Part shown: positions 34,622-43,542 of the stretch, one piece after another | Layout of the letters: every line of letters begins with the position of its first letter | Position numbering within the stretch: the first letter of the stretch is position 1 | NCBI GenBank assembly: GCA_013032095.1 | Contig: WQBJ01000008.1 | Location: forward strand, 1-64,000 | DNA: 64,000 nucleotides | Source: Ruegeria atlantica | GTDB lineage: Bacteria; Pseudomonadota; Alphaproteobacteria; Rhodobacterales; Rhodobacteraceae | Direction: 5' to 3' | Notes under the pieces: model-generated | What the model was told of the DNA's origin: nothing | Seen by the model: only the letters and a program-made list of their open reading frames with translations | Databases searched by the model: none | Made by a program: the position numbers and the translations under genes

Positions 34622-36169
34622 TCAGTAACTCTGGTTCAGTTCGTCCGCCGCCGGAATTTCCCTTTCGCGTCTGGCGATGTAGTCCAGCAGCTGTTCGTTT
34701 TTAGCTTCGTCCAGTTTGGGCTCTTGGTATTCAGCCAGCAGTTTCTTGGCATGTTTCAAAGCGCGTTCGGTGATCTCCACTTCGCCTTCCGCCGTCCATT
34801 GCTCGATCGAGTTATTGTCGAACAGTTCCGGCATGAAGAACGCGGTTTGGAAATTGTCCTGCGTGTGCGGGTGGCCCAGATAGTGGCCGCCGGGCCCCAC
34901 ATCAGGCACCGCGGCCAGTGCCTGATCAAAATCGTGCCATTTCGGCCCTTCGGCCATGCGGTAGGCCATGGCGCATTGTTCTGCATCGACCACGAACTTG
35001 GCGACCGAGCAATGCATGCCTGCCTCGTTCCAGCCAGCCGAATGCCAGATATAGTTGGCACCTGCATGCACAACCGCGCTGAGCGTGGTAGCGGATTCGT
35101 ACCCCGCCTGCGCATCGAATGTCTTTGCACCGCCCAGCGTATTGGACGTGCGCCACGGCACATCGTAGAACCGCGCCATTTGGCCGATCATGAAGTTCAT
35201 CAGGCTGATCTCAGGTGTACCTGCCATCGGTGCACCGGACTTCATCGACACCGTCGACAGATAGTGACCCCAAATCGCAGGCGCGCCCTTGCGGATGACC
35301 TGCGTATAGGCCAGTGCCGACAGGGCTTCAGCAGTCAGCTGCGCAACCGTAGCAGGCACCGAAGCAGGCGTGTTTGCCCCTCCCAAAACGAAAGGCGAGC
35401 ACAATACAGGCTGATTGCGGCGGCAGAAGGCGCGCATCGCGCCCAGCATTGTCTCATCCCAGACTAGCGGGCTGTTTCCGTTGCAATTGCCGGTGGTCAC
35501 CGGATGGTCGTCGATGAAACCCTCGCCGAACAGGATGTCGCACATGTCCATGACATCTTCGGCGTTCTTGGGCGAGGTGGTCATGCCCATGAACATCTTG
35601 TCCGAGTACTTCATCGACGAATAGGTGATGCGCAGGTGTCTCTGGCTGATCGGGTGATCGTACGGTTCGACAATGTGGTGGGCTGAGCTGTGCAGCGCCG
35701 GCATCATGTGCGACAGCTTGTGGAACATCGCCAGATCTTCCAATAGCGGATTGCGGCGTACATCCTCAAGGTCGCGCAGGAACGGCGCGCCCGTCATTGG
35801 CACAAACACCGAATGCTTACCGCCCAACTTGACGTTATTGGCCGGGTTGCGCGCGTGATAGGTGAACTGCGCCGGAATGGTCGAAATCAGCTCACGCACC
35901 AGATTGCGGTCCAGATAGACCAACTCGCCGTCCACCTTGGCGCCGGCTTTTTTCCAGTCCTCCAACGCGATCGGGTCACGGAACTGAACGCCAACATTCT
36001 CGAGAATGTCCATCGCGGCGCTGTCAATTCGTTCCACCTGACTGCCATTCATAACCTCGCAATCGGGGATGTTTCGGGTCAGGCCAGGCAGCATTTCAAA
36101 GTTCGGGGCGGTGCGTTTGGCGCGACGGGCTGAGCGTCCGCCAGCGCGGGTCGCAGTACGAATGTTCAC
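34622..36169 (-). CDS. MttB-family methyltransferase, non-pyrrolysine
   Basis: A 515-residue homologue of trimethylamine:corrinoid methyltransferase MttB. The frame runs through without an amber codon, so this is the non-pyrrolysine class, some of which (MtgB, MtpB) demethylate glycine betaine or proline betaine in anaerobes. Recognisable segments include HSSAHHIVEPYDHPISQRH, TTGNCNGNSPLVWDETML and DVGPGGHYLGHPHTQDNF near the C-terminus. The start is GTG 36169, eight bases after GGAGG. No corrinoid protein or reactivase gene is in the window, so its methyl acceptor is unknown. It lies between a BCCT carrier and the HpbD-like gene, consistent with betaine demethylation. Confidence 0.88.
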   Translation of the reverse strand: MNIRTATRAGGRSARRAKRTAPNFEMLPGLTRNIPDCEVMNGSQVERIDSAAMDILENVGVQFRDPIALEDWKKAGAKVDGELVYLDRNLVRELISTIPAQFTYHARNPANNVKLGGKHSVFVPMTGAPFLRDLEDVRRNPLLEDLAMFHKLSHMMPALHSSAHHIVEPYDHPISQRHLRITYSSMKYSDKMFMGMTTSPKNAEDVMDMCDILFGEGFIDDHPVTTGNCNGNSPLVWDETMLGAMRAFCRRNQPVLCSPFVLGGANTPASVPATVAQLTAEALSALAYTQVIRKGAPAIWGHYLSTVSMKSGAPMAGTPEISLMNFMIGQMARFYDVPWRTSNTLGGAKTFDAQAGYESATTLSAVVHAGANYIWHSAGWNEAGMHCSVAKFVVDAEQCAMAYRMAEGPKWHDFDQALAAVPDVGPGGHYLGHPHTQDNFQTAFFMPELFDNNSIEQWTAEGEVEITERALKHAKKLLAEYQEPKLDEAKNEQLLDYIARREREIPAADELNQSY

Positions 36170-36270
36170 GGGGCAATCCTCCAATCTTGTTTTCAAAATG
36201 GGGGATTCGCAGGCATCACACGTCACCAATTGCGATATCTGATTGCAGGAAGCGACACCGGCATGGAACG

Positions 36271-36300
36271 AAAAACGCCGCCCCGGGGTGGGGGCGGCGT
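36271..36300 (-). terminator. Rho-independent terminator after BCCT 2
   Basis: On the minus strand ACGCCGCCCC and GGGGCGGCGT form a 10-bp stem (loop CACCCC), then TTTT. It lies 22 bases after the BCCT stop and before the mttB-like gene. Confidence 0.88.
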
Positions 36301-36321
36301 CGGTCTCGGATTGAGCCAGTC

Positions 36322-38145
36322 TTATTCGGCGGCTTGCGCTGCGACACCATGCTTTTCGCGTTGACTGTCGCGGAACAAGGCCTTGCCCAGCGCGATACAC
36401 ATCAGCCCCATAACCATGGTAAAGGGCAACGCGCCGATGATCATCGCGTTGCGCAGCGCATCCATTGGGTTGTTTTCCCCCGCCGCAAGGATCAGCGCAC
36501 CAATCACCGCAGTCAGGATCACACCCCAGATGATGCGGTGCTTGACGCCGGTTTCCTGGCTGCCGCCTGACATGATGGTGTTCATCACAAGAATGCCCGA
36601 GTCTGCAGACGTTACCAAGAACGTCATGATGAGGATCACGCACATAACGTTCAGCATGGACAGCAACCCACCGTCGATCATGTAGGACAGCGTCACGAAC
36701 AGTTTGTTGGTGTTCGATGCGCCGATGATCGCGCCTTCGGCCGCGCCTGCCAGCTCCAGATCAATCGCGGTGCCGCCCAGAACAGTCATCCAGGCAAAGC
36801 ACACCAGCGCTGGTGCGAAAACACAGCCCAGAATGAACTCACGCACTGTACGACCCTTGGAGATACGCGCCAGGAACAGGCCCACGAAGGGCGAGAATGC
36901 GATCCACCAGGCCCAGTAGAAAGTGGTCCAGCCGGCCTGCCAGCCGAACTGACGCCCTGGCTCACCCGCCGCGTAGGCAGCCGTCAGTGTCGCCTCATCC
37001 AATTCAGCCGCGGCGCCGGCCAGACCTTCACGGAAACCGTCAAAGCTGCCCCAGGCATTGGTCGCGCCACCCATCAGGTCATTGGCGTGCGCCTGTGCTT
37101 CCGCAGGCAGAGCCGCTGCGAACGCCTCAGCCGAAAGCGGGCCATAAGCATTAAAGCTGAGCGACAGGAAGTGCAGGATATAGTCTACCATCGCGGTGCC
37201 ATAGGTGGTCATGGCAAAGACGAACGAACCGAAAACAACAAAAGTGCCTAGCAGGATGATCGACAGTACCAGGTTCAGGTTCGACAGGTATTTCACGCCG
37301 CGGCCAACACCCGACACAGCCGAGATGATGGACAACCCCATGATGACAACCAGACCTGAAATCAGACCCACTTTGCTGGGGGTCGGCACTTCGCCACCCA
37401 GATCCATGATCCAGCCCATCCCGGTGATGGCATAGAGTCCATCAATGAACTGGCTGACGCCGTAGCCGATGGTCACGGACACACCAAGGATTGTTGCGAC
37501 AACACCCAGAACGTCGACCACATGGCCGAAGAAGCCATTGACGAAACGACCGAACAGAGGTGTCAGAGCCGAGCGGATCGTCAGTGGCATGTTGCGGGTA
37601 TAAGCGTAGTAGGCCAGCGACAGGCCGGTGACGACATAGATTGCCCAGGCATGGAAACCGTAGTGCAGGTAAGTGAAACGGTAGGCTGATTGCAACGCTT
37701 CTGGTGAGTTGCCCTCGACCGCGCCGGACACGACCACGGGGTTCGATCCCCAAAGGCCCAGCGGCTCGGCAGTAGCGAAAACCATCAGACCCACACCCAG
37801 ACCGGCACCGAACATCATCGAGAACCAAGAGAAGTTCGAGAACTCGGGCTTTTCGCCTGGCGTCCCCATGATCCGGCGACCGGTCGCCGGAATGATAGCG
37901 ACGGCGGCAAGGAAGAAGAAAAACACGCCGACAATCACAACGTAAAAGCTGTTGAAAATCTCAAGCAGCTTGCCGTTCAGACTGCCCAGCGTGCTGTTCG
38001 CATTGGCTGGAAACACAAGCGCCCATAGCACCAGTCCGACCATAATGGCCTTGCTGATCAGCGCGATGGGAACACTGTAGTTTTCATAGAAGCCGGCATC
38101 CGCCGTTTCTATTTCAACATCCGTAAAGGGTTCGGGTACCGACAT
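36322..38145 (-). CDS. BCCT-family transporter 2
   Basis: A 607-residue carrier with about 12 membrane helices. The signature is WWIAFSPFVGLFLARISKGR, with FSNFSWFSMMFGAGLGVGLM in helix 3. It is longer than the BCCT at 18824 through an extended extracytoplasmic loop (residues ~335-400, Ala-rich). Residues with small side chains replace some of those in that paralogue, so a different quaternary amine is likely. It is the first gene of the leftward cluster with the MttB- and HpbD-like genes and is divergent from the LysR regulator. The start follows GGAGGAGAAT. Confidence 0.93.
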   Translation of the reverse strand: MSVPEPFTDVEIETADAGFYENYSVPIALISKAIMVGLVLWALVFPANANSTLGSLNGKLLEIFNSFYVVIVGVFFFFLAAVAIIPATGRRIMGTPGEKPEFSNFSWFSMMFGAGLGVGLMVFATAEPLGLWGSNPVVVSGAVEGNSPEALQSAYRFTYLHYGFHAWAIYVVTGLSLAYYAYTRNMPLTIRSALTPLFGRFVNGFFGHVVDVLGVVATILGVSVTIGYGVSQFIDGLYAITGMGWIMDLGGEVPTPSKVGLISGLVVIMGLSIISAVSGVGRGVKYLSNLNLVLSIILLGTFVVFGSFVFAMTTYGTAMVDYILHFLSLSFNAYGPLSAEAFAAALPAEAQAHANDLMGGATNAWGSFDGFREGLAGAAAELDEATLTAAYAAGEPGRQFGWQAGWTTFYWAWWIAFSPFVGLFLARISKGRTVREFILGCVFAPALVCFAWMTVLGGTAIDLELAGAAEGAIIGASNTNKLFVTLSYMIDGGLLSMLNVMCVILIMTFLVTSADSGILVMNTIMSGGSQETGVKHRIIWGVILTAVIGALILAAGENNPMDALRNAMIIGALPFTMVMGLMCIALGKALFRDSQREKHGVAAQAAE

Positions 38146-38519
38146 ATTCTCCTCCGTGTTGACGGTATGCGTTGGGTTGAGCTTGCCTAAACACGCTTCC
38201 CCAATTCTTGGCTTAGTTTCGACCCGGTCCTTTGGTACTCCGCACCATTCCTCCGTCGGAGCGAGTCTTAGAAAGTTGCGTCAGGCGCAATGCCCGGGCC
38301 GCCGCTGGAACGCGGCTTCTGATGGTTTTCCTGCGTATCGCTAGTGTTTTGCGTTGATCTGACTAGAACCGACACATTCTGTTGATTTGCGACACGAACC
38401 CAAAAACTTGACCGACATATGCACCTTTTGCGCAACCAGTTCTGGCCTTCAACCGCAAAAATCCTAATACTGGGGTGAAACAGACTCACCCGAAACTCTA
38501 TTGCGACTCCCGAACCACC
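38146..38519. other. Divergent promoter region of BCCT 2 and LysR
   Basis: About 370 bases without a gene. It should hold both promoters and the LysR-type operator. LysR sites (T-N11-A) are too loose to call here. The part nearest BCCT (38150-38300) is GC-richer; 38340-38470 is more AT-rich. Confidence 0.5.
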
Positions 38520-39425
38520 ATGTCCAGACGCCACTACAACCTGCCACCGTTGACCACCCTCTCGGCCTTTGAAGCCGCCGCACGGCATCTGAGTTTCAAG
38601 AATGCAGCCGAAGAGCTTTCCGTCACGCCGGGCGCAGTCAGCCACCAGATAAAGGCGCTTGAGGGCGATCTGGACACCACGCTGTTCCAGCGCAAACATC
38701 GCGGCGTAGAGTTGACCGAGGACGGCAAGGCGCTGCACGAAGCACTTTCTTCGTCCTTTGGGCGGATTTCAAAAGCACTGGCCACAATTCGAGATCGCAA
38801 ATCGGGCGGAAAAGTCACGGTTGGATCAACAACAGCGGTCGCAGCTTTGTGGTTGTCTCCGGCGGTGATCCGCTTCTGGCGCGAGATGCCGGACGTCAAT
38901 GTGGATCAGTTGTCGCAAGACCGCCCGTTCCGCGATCGCCCGGATGTGGATTTTTTTATTCGCTATGGACGCGACAGCGACCCCAACCTGACGCACACCC
39001 CTCTGTTTCGAGACCACCTTGTCCCGGTTGCCAGCCCCGAAGTGGCCGACCGGCTTATGGGCGCCAGCCTTGACGTGCTGGCGGCTGAGCGTCTGATTCA
39101 CTTGGATTCTGAGGATCGCAGCTGGACCACATGGCCTGAATGGTTTCAGCAATTGGGGTACAAGGGTAAGATTCCGATTGAATCGCGCGTCAACAGCTAT
39201 TCGGTTGCTCTGCAATTGGCCCGTAAGGGGACGGGGTTGACCCTGGGTTGGCAGCGCCTGATCCAGCCGATGCTACAATCGGGCAAGCTGGTGGCCATTG
39301 GGCCGCATCACCTGACAGCGCCGAACCAGTTCTATCTTGTCGGTCGCCCGGACGAAGAACTGTCAGACAGCGCCCGCGCCCTGAAAGATTGGATCATTCA
39401 AGAGGTTCAGGAAGGATCGGTTTAG
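38520..39425 (+). CDS. LysR-type regulator (GcvA-like)
   Basis: A 301-residue LysR protein. The winged helix-turn-helix covers residues ~8-65 (LTTLSAFEAAARHLSFKNAA, then SVTPGAVSHQIKALEGDL), followed by the periplasmic-binding-protein-like effector domain. The motif set is typical of the GcvA subgroup. The start is placed at ATG 38520; a GTG 15 codons upstream is possible. It sits between the BCCT 2/MttB/HpbD cluster and the Rieske oxygenase gene and may regulate one or both. The effector is unknown; a betaine or imino acid would fit the neighbourhood. Confidence 0.88.
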   Translation: MSRRHYNLPPLTTLSAFEAAARHLSFKNAAEELSVTPGAVSHQIKALEGDLDTTLFQRKHRGVELTEDGKALHEALSSSFGRISKALATIRDRKSGGKVTVGSTTAVAALWLSPAVIRFWREMPDVNVDQLSQDRPFRDRPDVDFFIRYGRDSDPNLTHTPLFRDHLVPVASPEVADRLMGASLDVLAAERLIHLDSEDRSWTTWPEWFQQLGYKGKIPIESRVNSYSVALQLARKGTGLTLGWQRLIQPMLQSGKLVAIGPHHLTAPNQFYLVGRPDEELSDSARALKDWIIQEVQEGSV

Positions 39426-39523
39426 ATCAGATCACCCTTCGATGAGGATTTCTGATATTGAGAGGAAGCCTCCCCATTGCCAATAGGAAAAGGAACGCAT
39501 CCAGCAACCTTTAGGAGAGCCCG

Positions 39524-40678
39524 ATGAACAAGCATAGCACGCTTTCATCCGTATTGGCCGATGTGACAGTAGCCAATGGTCTGCCGAACGAACATTATGT
39601 CGACCCGGCCGTTTTTGCCGAGGAGAAGAAATCCGTGCTCTATGCCAATTGGTCCGGGATCGGGTTCGGCAAGGACGTGCCCGAGGAAGGCGATGCCAAA
39701 CCCGTCGATTTTCTGGGCATGCCCCTGCTGATCGTCCGCGACCGGGATGGAGAAATCGGCGTTTTCCAGAACACCTGCCGTCACCGCGGCATGATCCTTG
39801 TGGACACGCCCCGCAAGATCGGCGGCGCGATCCGCTGCCCCTATCACAGCTGGTGCTACAGCCTAAAAGGAGAGCTGCGCGCCACCCCCCATGTGGGCGG
39901 TCCCGGCCAGAACAAACATGAAGACGTAAATCGCGACGATCTTGGTCTGGTGCGAGTCCGCTCGCATGTCTGGCGCGATGTAATCTTTGTGAATGTGGAC
40001 GGCAACGCGCCCGCCTTCGAAGAGGCTCACGGCGCCCTGCTGGAGCGCTGGAAGGAATTCGAACAACCTTTGCATCATGGCGGTGAGACATCCTCGTTCA
40101 AGCTGGAGGTCAAAACCAACTGGAAGCTGGCGGTCGAAAACTACTGTGAAAGCTACCACCTGCCTTGGGTGCACCCCGGCCTGAACAGCTATTCCCGGTT
40201 GGAGGATCACTATAACATCGAAGCCCGTGGGCATTACTCCGGTCAAGGCACGCTGGTCTACCGTCAACTGACCGATCAGGACGGAGCAACCTTTCCGGAT
40301 TTCGAAGGCCTCAGCGACAAATGGGACGAAGGTGCAGAATACGTAGCGTTGTATCCGAACGTCCTGCTGGGTGTGCAGCGCGACCACGCCTTCGCCATCG
40401 TGCTGGAGCCGGTGGATCACGAAAACACCGTCGAACATATCGAACTTTATTACGCCAAAAGCGTTGAAGACACGCCTCAGCATGACGGGCTTCGGGCTTC
40501 GAACGCGCAGCTTTGGAAGACTGTGTTCGAAGAGGATGTCTTCGTCGTCGAGGGTATGCAGAAAGGTCGCCACGGGATGCTGTTCGACGGCGGCCGGTTT
40601 TCTCCGGCGATGGACGGGCCAACGCATAACTTCCACCATTGGGTCGCGACCCAGATCGAAACTGGCCGCGCGGAATAG
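39524..40678 (+). CDS. Rieske non-haem iron oxygenase (betaine demethylase type)
   Basis: A 384-residue terminal oxygenase. The Rieske [2Fe-2S] ligands are Cys85 and His87 (TCRHRG) and Cys105 and His108 (RCPYHSW). The catalytic domain has the mononuclear iron histidines in ENYCESYHLPWVHPGLNSY. Overall length and motifs fit the GbcA/stachydrine demethylase group, which oxidatively removes methyl groups from quaternary ammonium compounds. A dedicated flavin/ferredoxin reductase is normally needed but is not encoded nearby. A GGAGAG precedes the ATG. With the HpbD-like enzyme, demethylation of proline betaine-type compounds is a reasonable inference. Confidence 0.9.
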   Translation: MNKHSTLSSVLADVTVANGLPNEHYVDPAVFAEEKKSVLYANWSGIGFGKDVPEEGDAKPVDFLGMPLLIVRDRDGEIGVFQNTCRHRGMILVDTPRKIGGAIRCPYHSWCYSLKGELRATPHVGGPGQNKHEDVNRDDLGLVRVRSHVWRDVIFVNVDGNAPAFEEAHGALLERWKEFEQPLHHGGETSSFKLEVKTNWKLAVENYCESYHLPWVHPGLNSYSRLEDHYNIEARGHYSGQGTLVYRQLTDQDGATFPDFEGLSDKWDEGAEYVALYPNVLLGVQRDHAFAIVLEPVDHENTVEHIELYYAKSVEDTPQHDGLRASNAQLWKTVFEEDVFVVEGMQKGRHGMLFDGGRFSPAMDGPTHNFHHWVATQIETGRAE

Positions 40679-40711
40679 GATTGATGGGCGGCCCTTCCAG
40701 ACAGAATACCA

Positions 40712-40951
40712 ATGAATAAGAACGAGCTGGACCGCCTATTGCTCGAGGCCCATGATCGCAACGATCATGAGGCCTTGATCCGTTATTACACCCAGGCCGC
40801 GGATGAACGCGAAGCAGCGCATGACATTGACGCGGCCTGTTTCTATCTGACCCATGCCTTTGTCTTCGCCTTGGAAGCCGGCGCACCCGAAGCTGATGTG
40901 CTAAATGCACGGCTCGCCGCTCATGGGCGGGCGCATCGCCTGGAGTTTTGA
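40712..40951 (+). CDS. Small helical hypothetical protein
   Basis: A 79-residue, Ala/Glu/Asp-rich, all-helical protein that I do not recognise by function. It reads like a short tetratricopeptide-type pair (RYYTQAADEREAAHDIDAAC, FYLTHAFVFALEAG). It follows the Rieske gene by 33 bases on the same strand and probably shares its transcript. The ribosome site is weak. It may be an accessory or housekeeping protein unconnected to the oxygenase. Confidence 0.65.
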   Translation: MNKNELDRLLLEAHDRNDHEALIRYYTQAADEREAAHDIDAACFYLTHAFVFALEAGAPEADVLNARLAAHGRAHRLEF

Positions 40952-41320
40952 CGCCCTCGGTTTCGCGCGCGTCAAACGCTTACTACTCGCATTCCGAAAC
41001 GCTCCTCCTTCCCCCGCACAACCTTTAGGGCCTACACAAACCTTTCGGGCGCGGTACTCAGCACATGCGTCTGTTCCGTTCAGTCGCCCCCGAAATCGCG
41101 AAAATTGTTGGTCGCCTTACTTTCCTCCAACGAACCGCACCTGATTTTTGCGGCGCAGGTGGGCTATATCATCTGCGTATTGGGCCAGGTTCAAAACGCC
41201 GATTTGAAGGCAGCAATTCAACGCTTTGGCCGGGTAAGGTATCCGAGTATGACAAACGCATGACCCAATTCGGCCTTGATCAATGCCAACCTGCCATAGC
41301 CCAAGTCGGAGGCCCTTGAA
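40952..41320. other. Intergenic region, nothing recognised
   Basis: About 370 bases between the small protein and the membrane-anchored hydrolase. Short open frames exist but none has a ribosome site or recognisable protein. No strong hairpin or inverted repeat stands out. Confidence 0.5.
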
Positions 41321-42283
41321 ATGACCACAATTATGACCCTCACTTTGGTGATCGTCGCAATTTTTGTTGGCATGAACCTGTGGACCCGCAAACTGACCCG
41401 CGAAGGCCTCAAGAGGGTTCCTCAAATGGGAAGCATTACTCCCGTTAAAGGCGGCAGTATCCACTATGTGCAAAAGGGCGATCCATCGAAACAGGCCATC
41501 GTCATGATCCATGGGCTGACCGGGCAGTTACAGCACTTCACCTATGCCTTGGTCGATTTACTGGCCGATGACTATCACGTCATCGCCGTCGACAGGCCTG
41601 GCTGCGGTTACTCGACCCGCGACAGTGCCGAACTAGGTCGCCTGCCAGAGCAGGCTCGCATGATTCAGGAATTTCTGGACACCAAAGGCATCAAGGACGC
41701 GGTCTTGGTCGGACATTCTCTGGGAGGCGCAGTAGCGCTGGCCATGGCGCTGGACTATCCCGAAAAGACCAAGGCGCTGGCCCTGCTGTCACCTCTGACG
41801 CACAAGCTGCCCTCCTCACCGCAGGTTTTCAAACCGTTGGAGATCAGAGCAGAATGGTTGCGCAGCCTGATCGCCAATACACTGGCTGTGCCGTTGGCCG
41901 CCAAAACCGCGCCCTACGCCTTGGGTGCCGTCTTCGACCCAGAGCCGGCGCCTGTCGACTTTCTGGACCGCGCGGGCGGCGCGTTAGGGCTACGCCCCTC
42001 TGCGTTCATTACCGGTTCGCAAGACGTCGTAGGTGTCGATGATTCCATCACGACGCAAGTTGCCCGCTATGACAAGCTGACCGTCCCTGGGGGCATTCTG
42101 TTTGGCGTCCAAGATGCGATCCTGTCCTCAACCTCGCATGGCGATCCCATGCAGCAGTTTGGCCTCACTATCGAGCGGCTTGAGGGGGCTGGCCACATGA
42201 TCCTGATCACCGCCCCGGACATCTGTGCCGCGTTCATACGACGTGTCGCCGAGGCGGCCCACCCCGAGCCCGCGATGGCCTAA
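41321..42283 (+). CDS. Membrane-anchored alpha/beta hydrolase
   Basis: A 320-residue alpha/beta hydrolase. Residues ~3-20 form a hydrophobic anchor followed by a basic stretch, so the catalytic domain is probably periplasmic or membrane-attached. The oxyanion motif is IHGLTG (63-68), the nucleophile elbow GHSLGG (Ser133), and the catalytic His lies in GAGHMIL near the C-terminus. It belongs to the epoxide hydrolase/haloperoxidase-like branch; the substrate cannot be assigned. It stands alone before a tRNA gene. Confidence 0.87.
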   Translation: MTTIMTLTLVIVAIFVGMNLWTRKLTREGLKRVPQMGSITPVKGGSIHYVQKGDPSKQAIVMIHGLTGQLQHFTYALVDLLADDYHVIAVDRPGCGYSTRDSAELGRLPEQARMIQEFLDTKGIKDAVLVGHSLGGAVALAMALDYPEKTKALALLSPLTHKLPSSPQVFKPLEIRAEWLRSLIANTLAVPLAAKTAPYALGAVFDPEPAPVDFLDRAGGALGLRPSAFITGSQDVVGVDDSITTQVARYDKLTVPGGILFGVQDAILSSTSHGDPMQQFGLTIERLEGAGHMILITAPDICAAFIRRVAEAAHPEPAMA

Positions 42284-42366
42284 TTGCAGCCTAAAATAAT
42301 CTGCCTTTGACCGTGTTTTCCCTCTTGACCCTTCTCAGACCCTCCCTTAAATCGCCTTTCACTCAT

Positions 42367-42443
42367 GGCGGAGTAGCTCAGTTGGTTAGAGCAGCGGAAT
42401 CATAATCCGCGTGTCGGGGGTTCAAGTCCCTCCTCCGCTACCA
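42367..42443 (+). tRNA. tRNA-Met (anticodon CAU)
   Basis: Cloverleaf with acceptor GGCGGAG/CTCCGCT, D-arm GCTC...GAGC, anticodon stem GCGGA/TCCGC around ATCATAA (anticodon CAT), T-loop TTCAAGT and an encoded CCA. The acceptor stem suits elongator Met rather than the initiator. A lysidine-type tRNA-Ile with the same anticodon is less likely from the acceptor sequence. Confidence 0.92.
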
Positions 42444-42744
42444 CCCTTTCTCGTAAATATCAGACCGTTAGGGCTAGTAGTCAAAGCCCCTCCTGCGCTT
42501 GTGGTGGCGGGACTGCACTCTCACAAACCATATCCTACTAGGAAACAAGCAGTTCGTTATCGCGCGGCGCGCCAAATTGTTCGAAAGCCGCCGTCGTTGT
42601 CTGTCGTCAATCGGGGTGCTGGCGCAGTCGCCGCAATATCGTTTTTTTCGCCTTAGTACGCGCCAAGTTGTCAGTTCAACCCAACTCCGCCGCCTAGTCG
42701 CTTGGCCTTTGCAGCCACAACGTGCACTCCATAGTGTAGGTTGC
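42444..42744. other. Intergenic region, nothing recognised
   Basis: About 300 bases between tRNA-Met and the 3' end of znuB. I looked for integrase remains or a repeated tRNA end, as beside tRNA-Leu, and saw none. No terminator with a T-run is evident for znuB. Confidence 0.45.
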
Positions 42745-43542
42745 CTAGACTTGGCGTCGTGTCTGCCATCCGGTCAAGCTGAAACATGCGAACAATACCG
42801 CCGTGACACAAACGATAGAAGGGCCTGCCGGCGTATCGAAAATGTAGGCTGCCCTTAGCCCGGCAATTGCGGAAAAAGCGCCGATTGCCGCTGCTATCAT
42901 AGCCATTGTTTCTGGTGATCGCGCCAAACTGCGCGCAGCTGCGGCGGGAATGATCAGCATGGCCGCGATCAGCAAAACGCCAACAACCTTGATCGCCACA
43001 GCCACGGTTACCGCGAGAGACAAAGTCAGTATCAACTGCTCGCGTTTTGGGTCCACGCCGCTGGCATAAGCCAGTTCTTCGTTCAACGTCGCCGTCAGGA
43101 GTTGCGACCATCGCCAAGCGATCAAAGCCACAACCAACGCAGCGCCGCCCCAGATCACAAGCAAATCAGAGCGTGACACAGCAAGGATGTCGCCAAACAA
43201 ATAGGCCATCAGGTCGATGCGGATCCCGGATAGAAATGAGACAGCAACAAGACCGAAAGCCAGTGAGGAGTGGGCCAAAACACCAAGGAGCGTGTCCATT
43301 GCGTACCCACGACCGCTCAAAAGAGTGACCGCAATTGCCATAATCAGTGCAACGATAAGGGCACCTGGGAAAATAGACATTTGCAACGCCAATGACAGGG
43401 CCACGCCCAAGATTGCGGCATGGGCTGTCGCATCGCCAAAATAGGCCATCCGGCGCCAGACGACAAAACACCCGAGAGGTGCCGCGGCAAAGGCGACACC
43501 TACGCCCGCAAGTGTTGCGCGCATCATGAAATCATCAAGCAT
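42745..43542 (-). CDS. znuB: Zinc ABC transporter permease
   Basis: A 265-residue permease with about eight membrane helices of the ABC-3 (metal chelate) family: MAYFGDATAHAAILGVAL in the first third and VVGVLLIAAMLIIPAAAARS near residue 190 are the family hallmarks. It would form the membrane channel for Zn2+ delivered by ZnuA. Its start overlaps the znuC stop by one base. It is the last gene of zur-znuC-znuB. Confidence 0.95.
   Translation of the reverse strand: MLDDFMMRATLAGVGVAFAAAPLGCFVVWRRMAYFGDATAHAAILGVALSLALQMSIFPGALIVALIMAIAVTLLSGRGYAMDTLLGVLAHSSLAFGLVAVSFLSGIRIDLMAYLFGDILAVSRSDLLVIWGGAALVVALIAWRWSQLLTATLNEELAYASGVDPKREQLILTLSLAVTVAVAIKVVGVLLIAAMLIIPAAAARSLARSPETMAMIAAAIGAFSAIAGLRAAYIFDTPAGPSIVCVTAVLFACFSLTGWQTRRQV

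Noticed and set aside
34622..36643. Longer 673-codon version of the MttB-like gene, and possible pyrrolysine readthrough
   Set aside because: The extra N-terminal 158 codons are composition-shadow sequence over the terminator and BCCT end; GTG 36169 has GGAGG. No in-frame amber codon exists.
42367..42443. tRNA with CAU anticodon as tRNA-Ile (lysidine) or initiator tRNA
   Set aside because: Acceptor stem GGCGGAG paired through G-T at the end suits elongator Met; the initiator C-A mismatch at position 1 and GGG/CCC anticodon-stem pairs are absent.
42444..42744. Integrated element at tRNA-Met
   Set aside because: No integrase remains and no repeat of the tRNA end seen.
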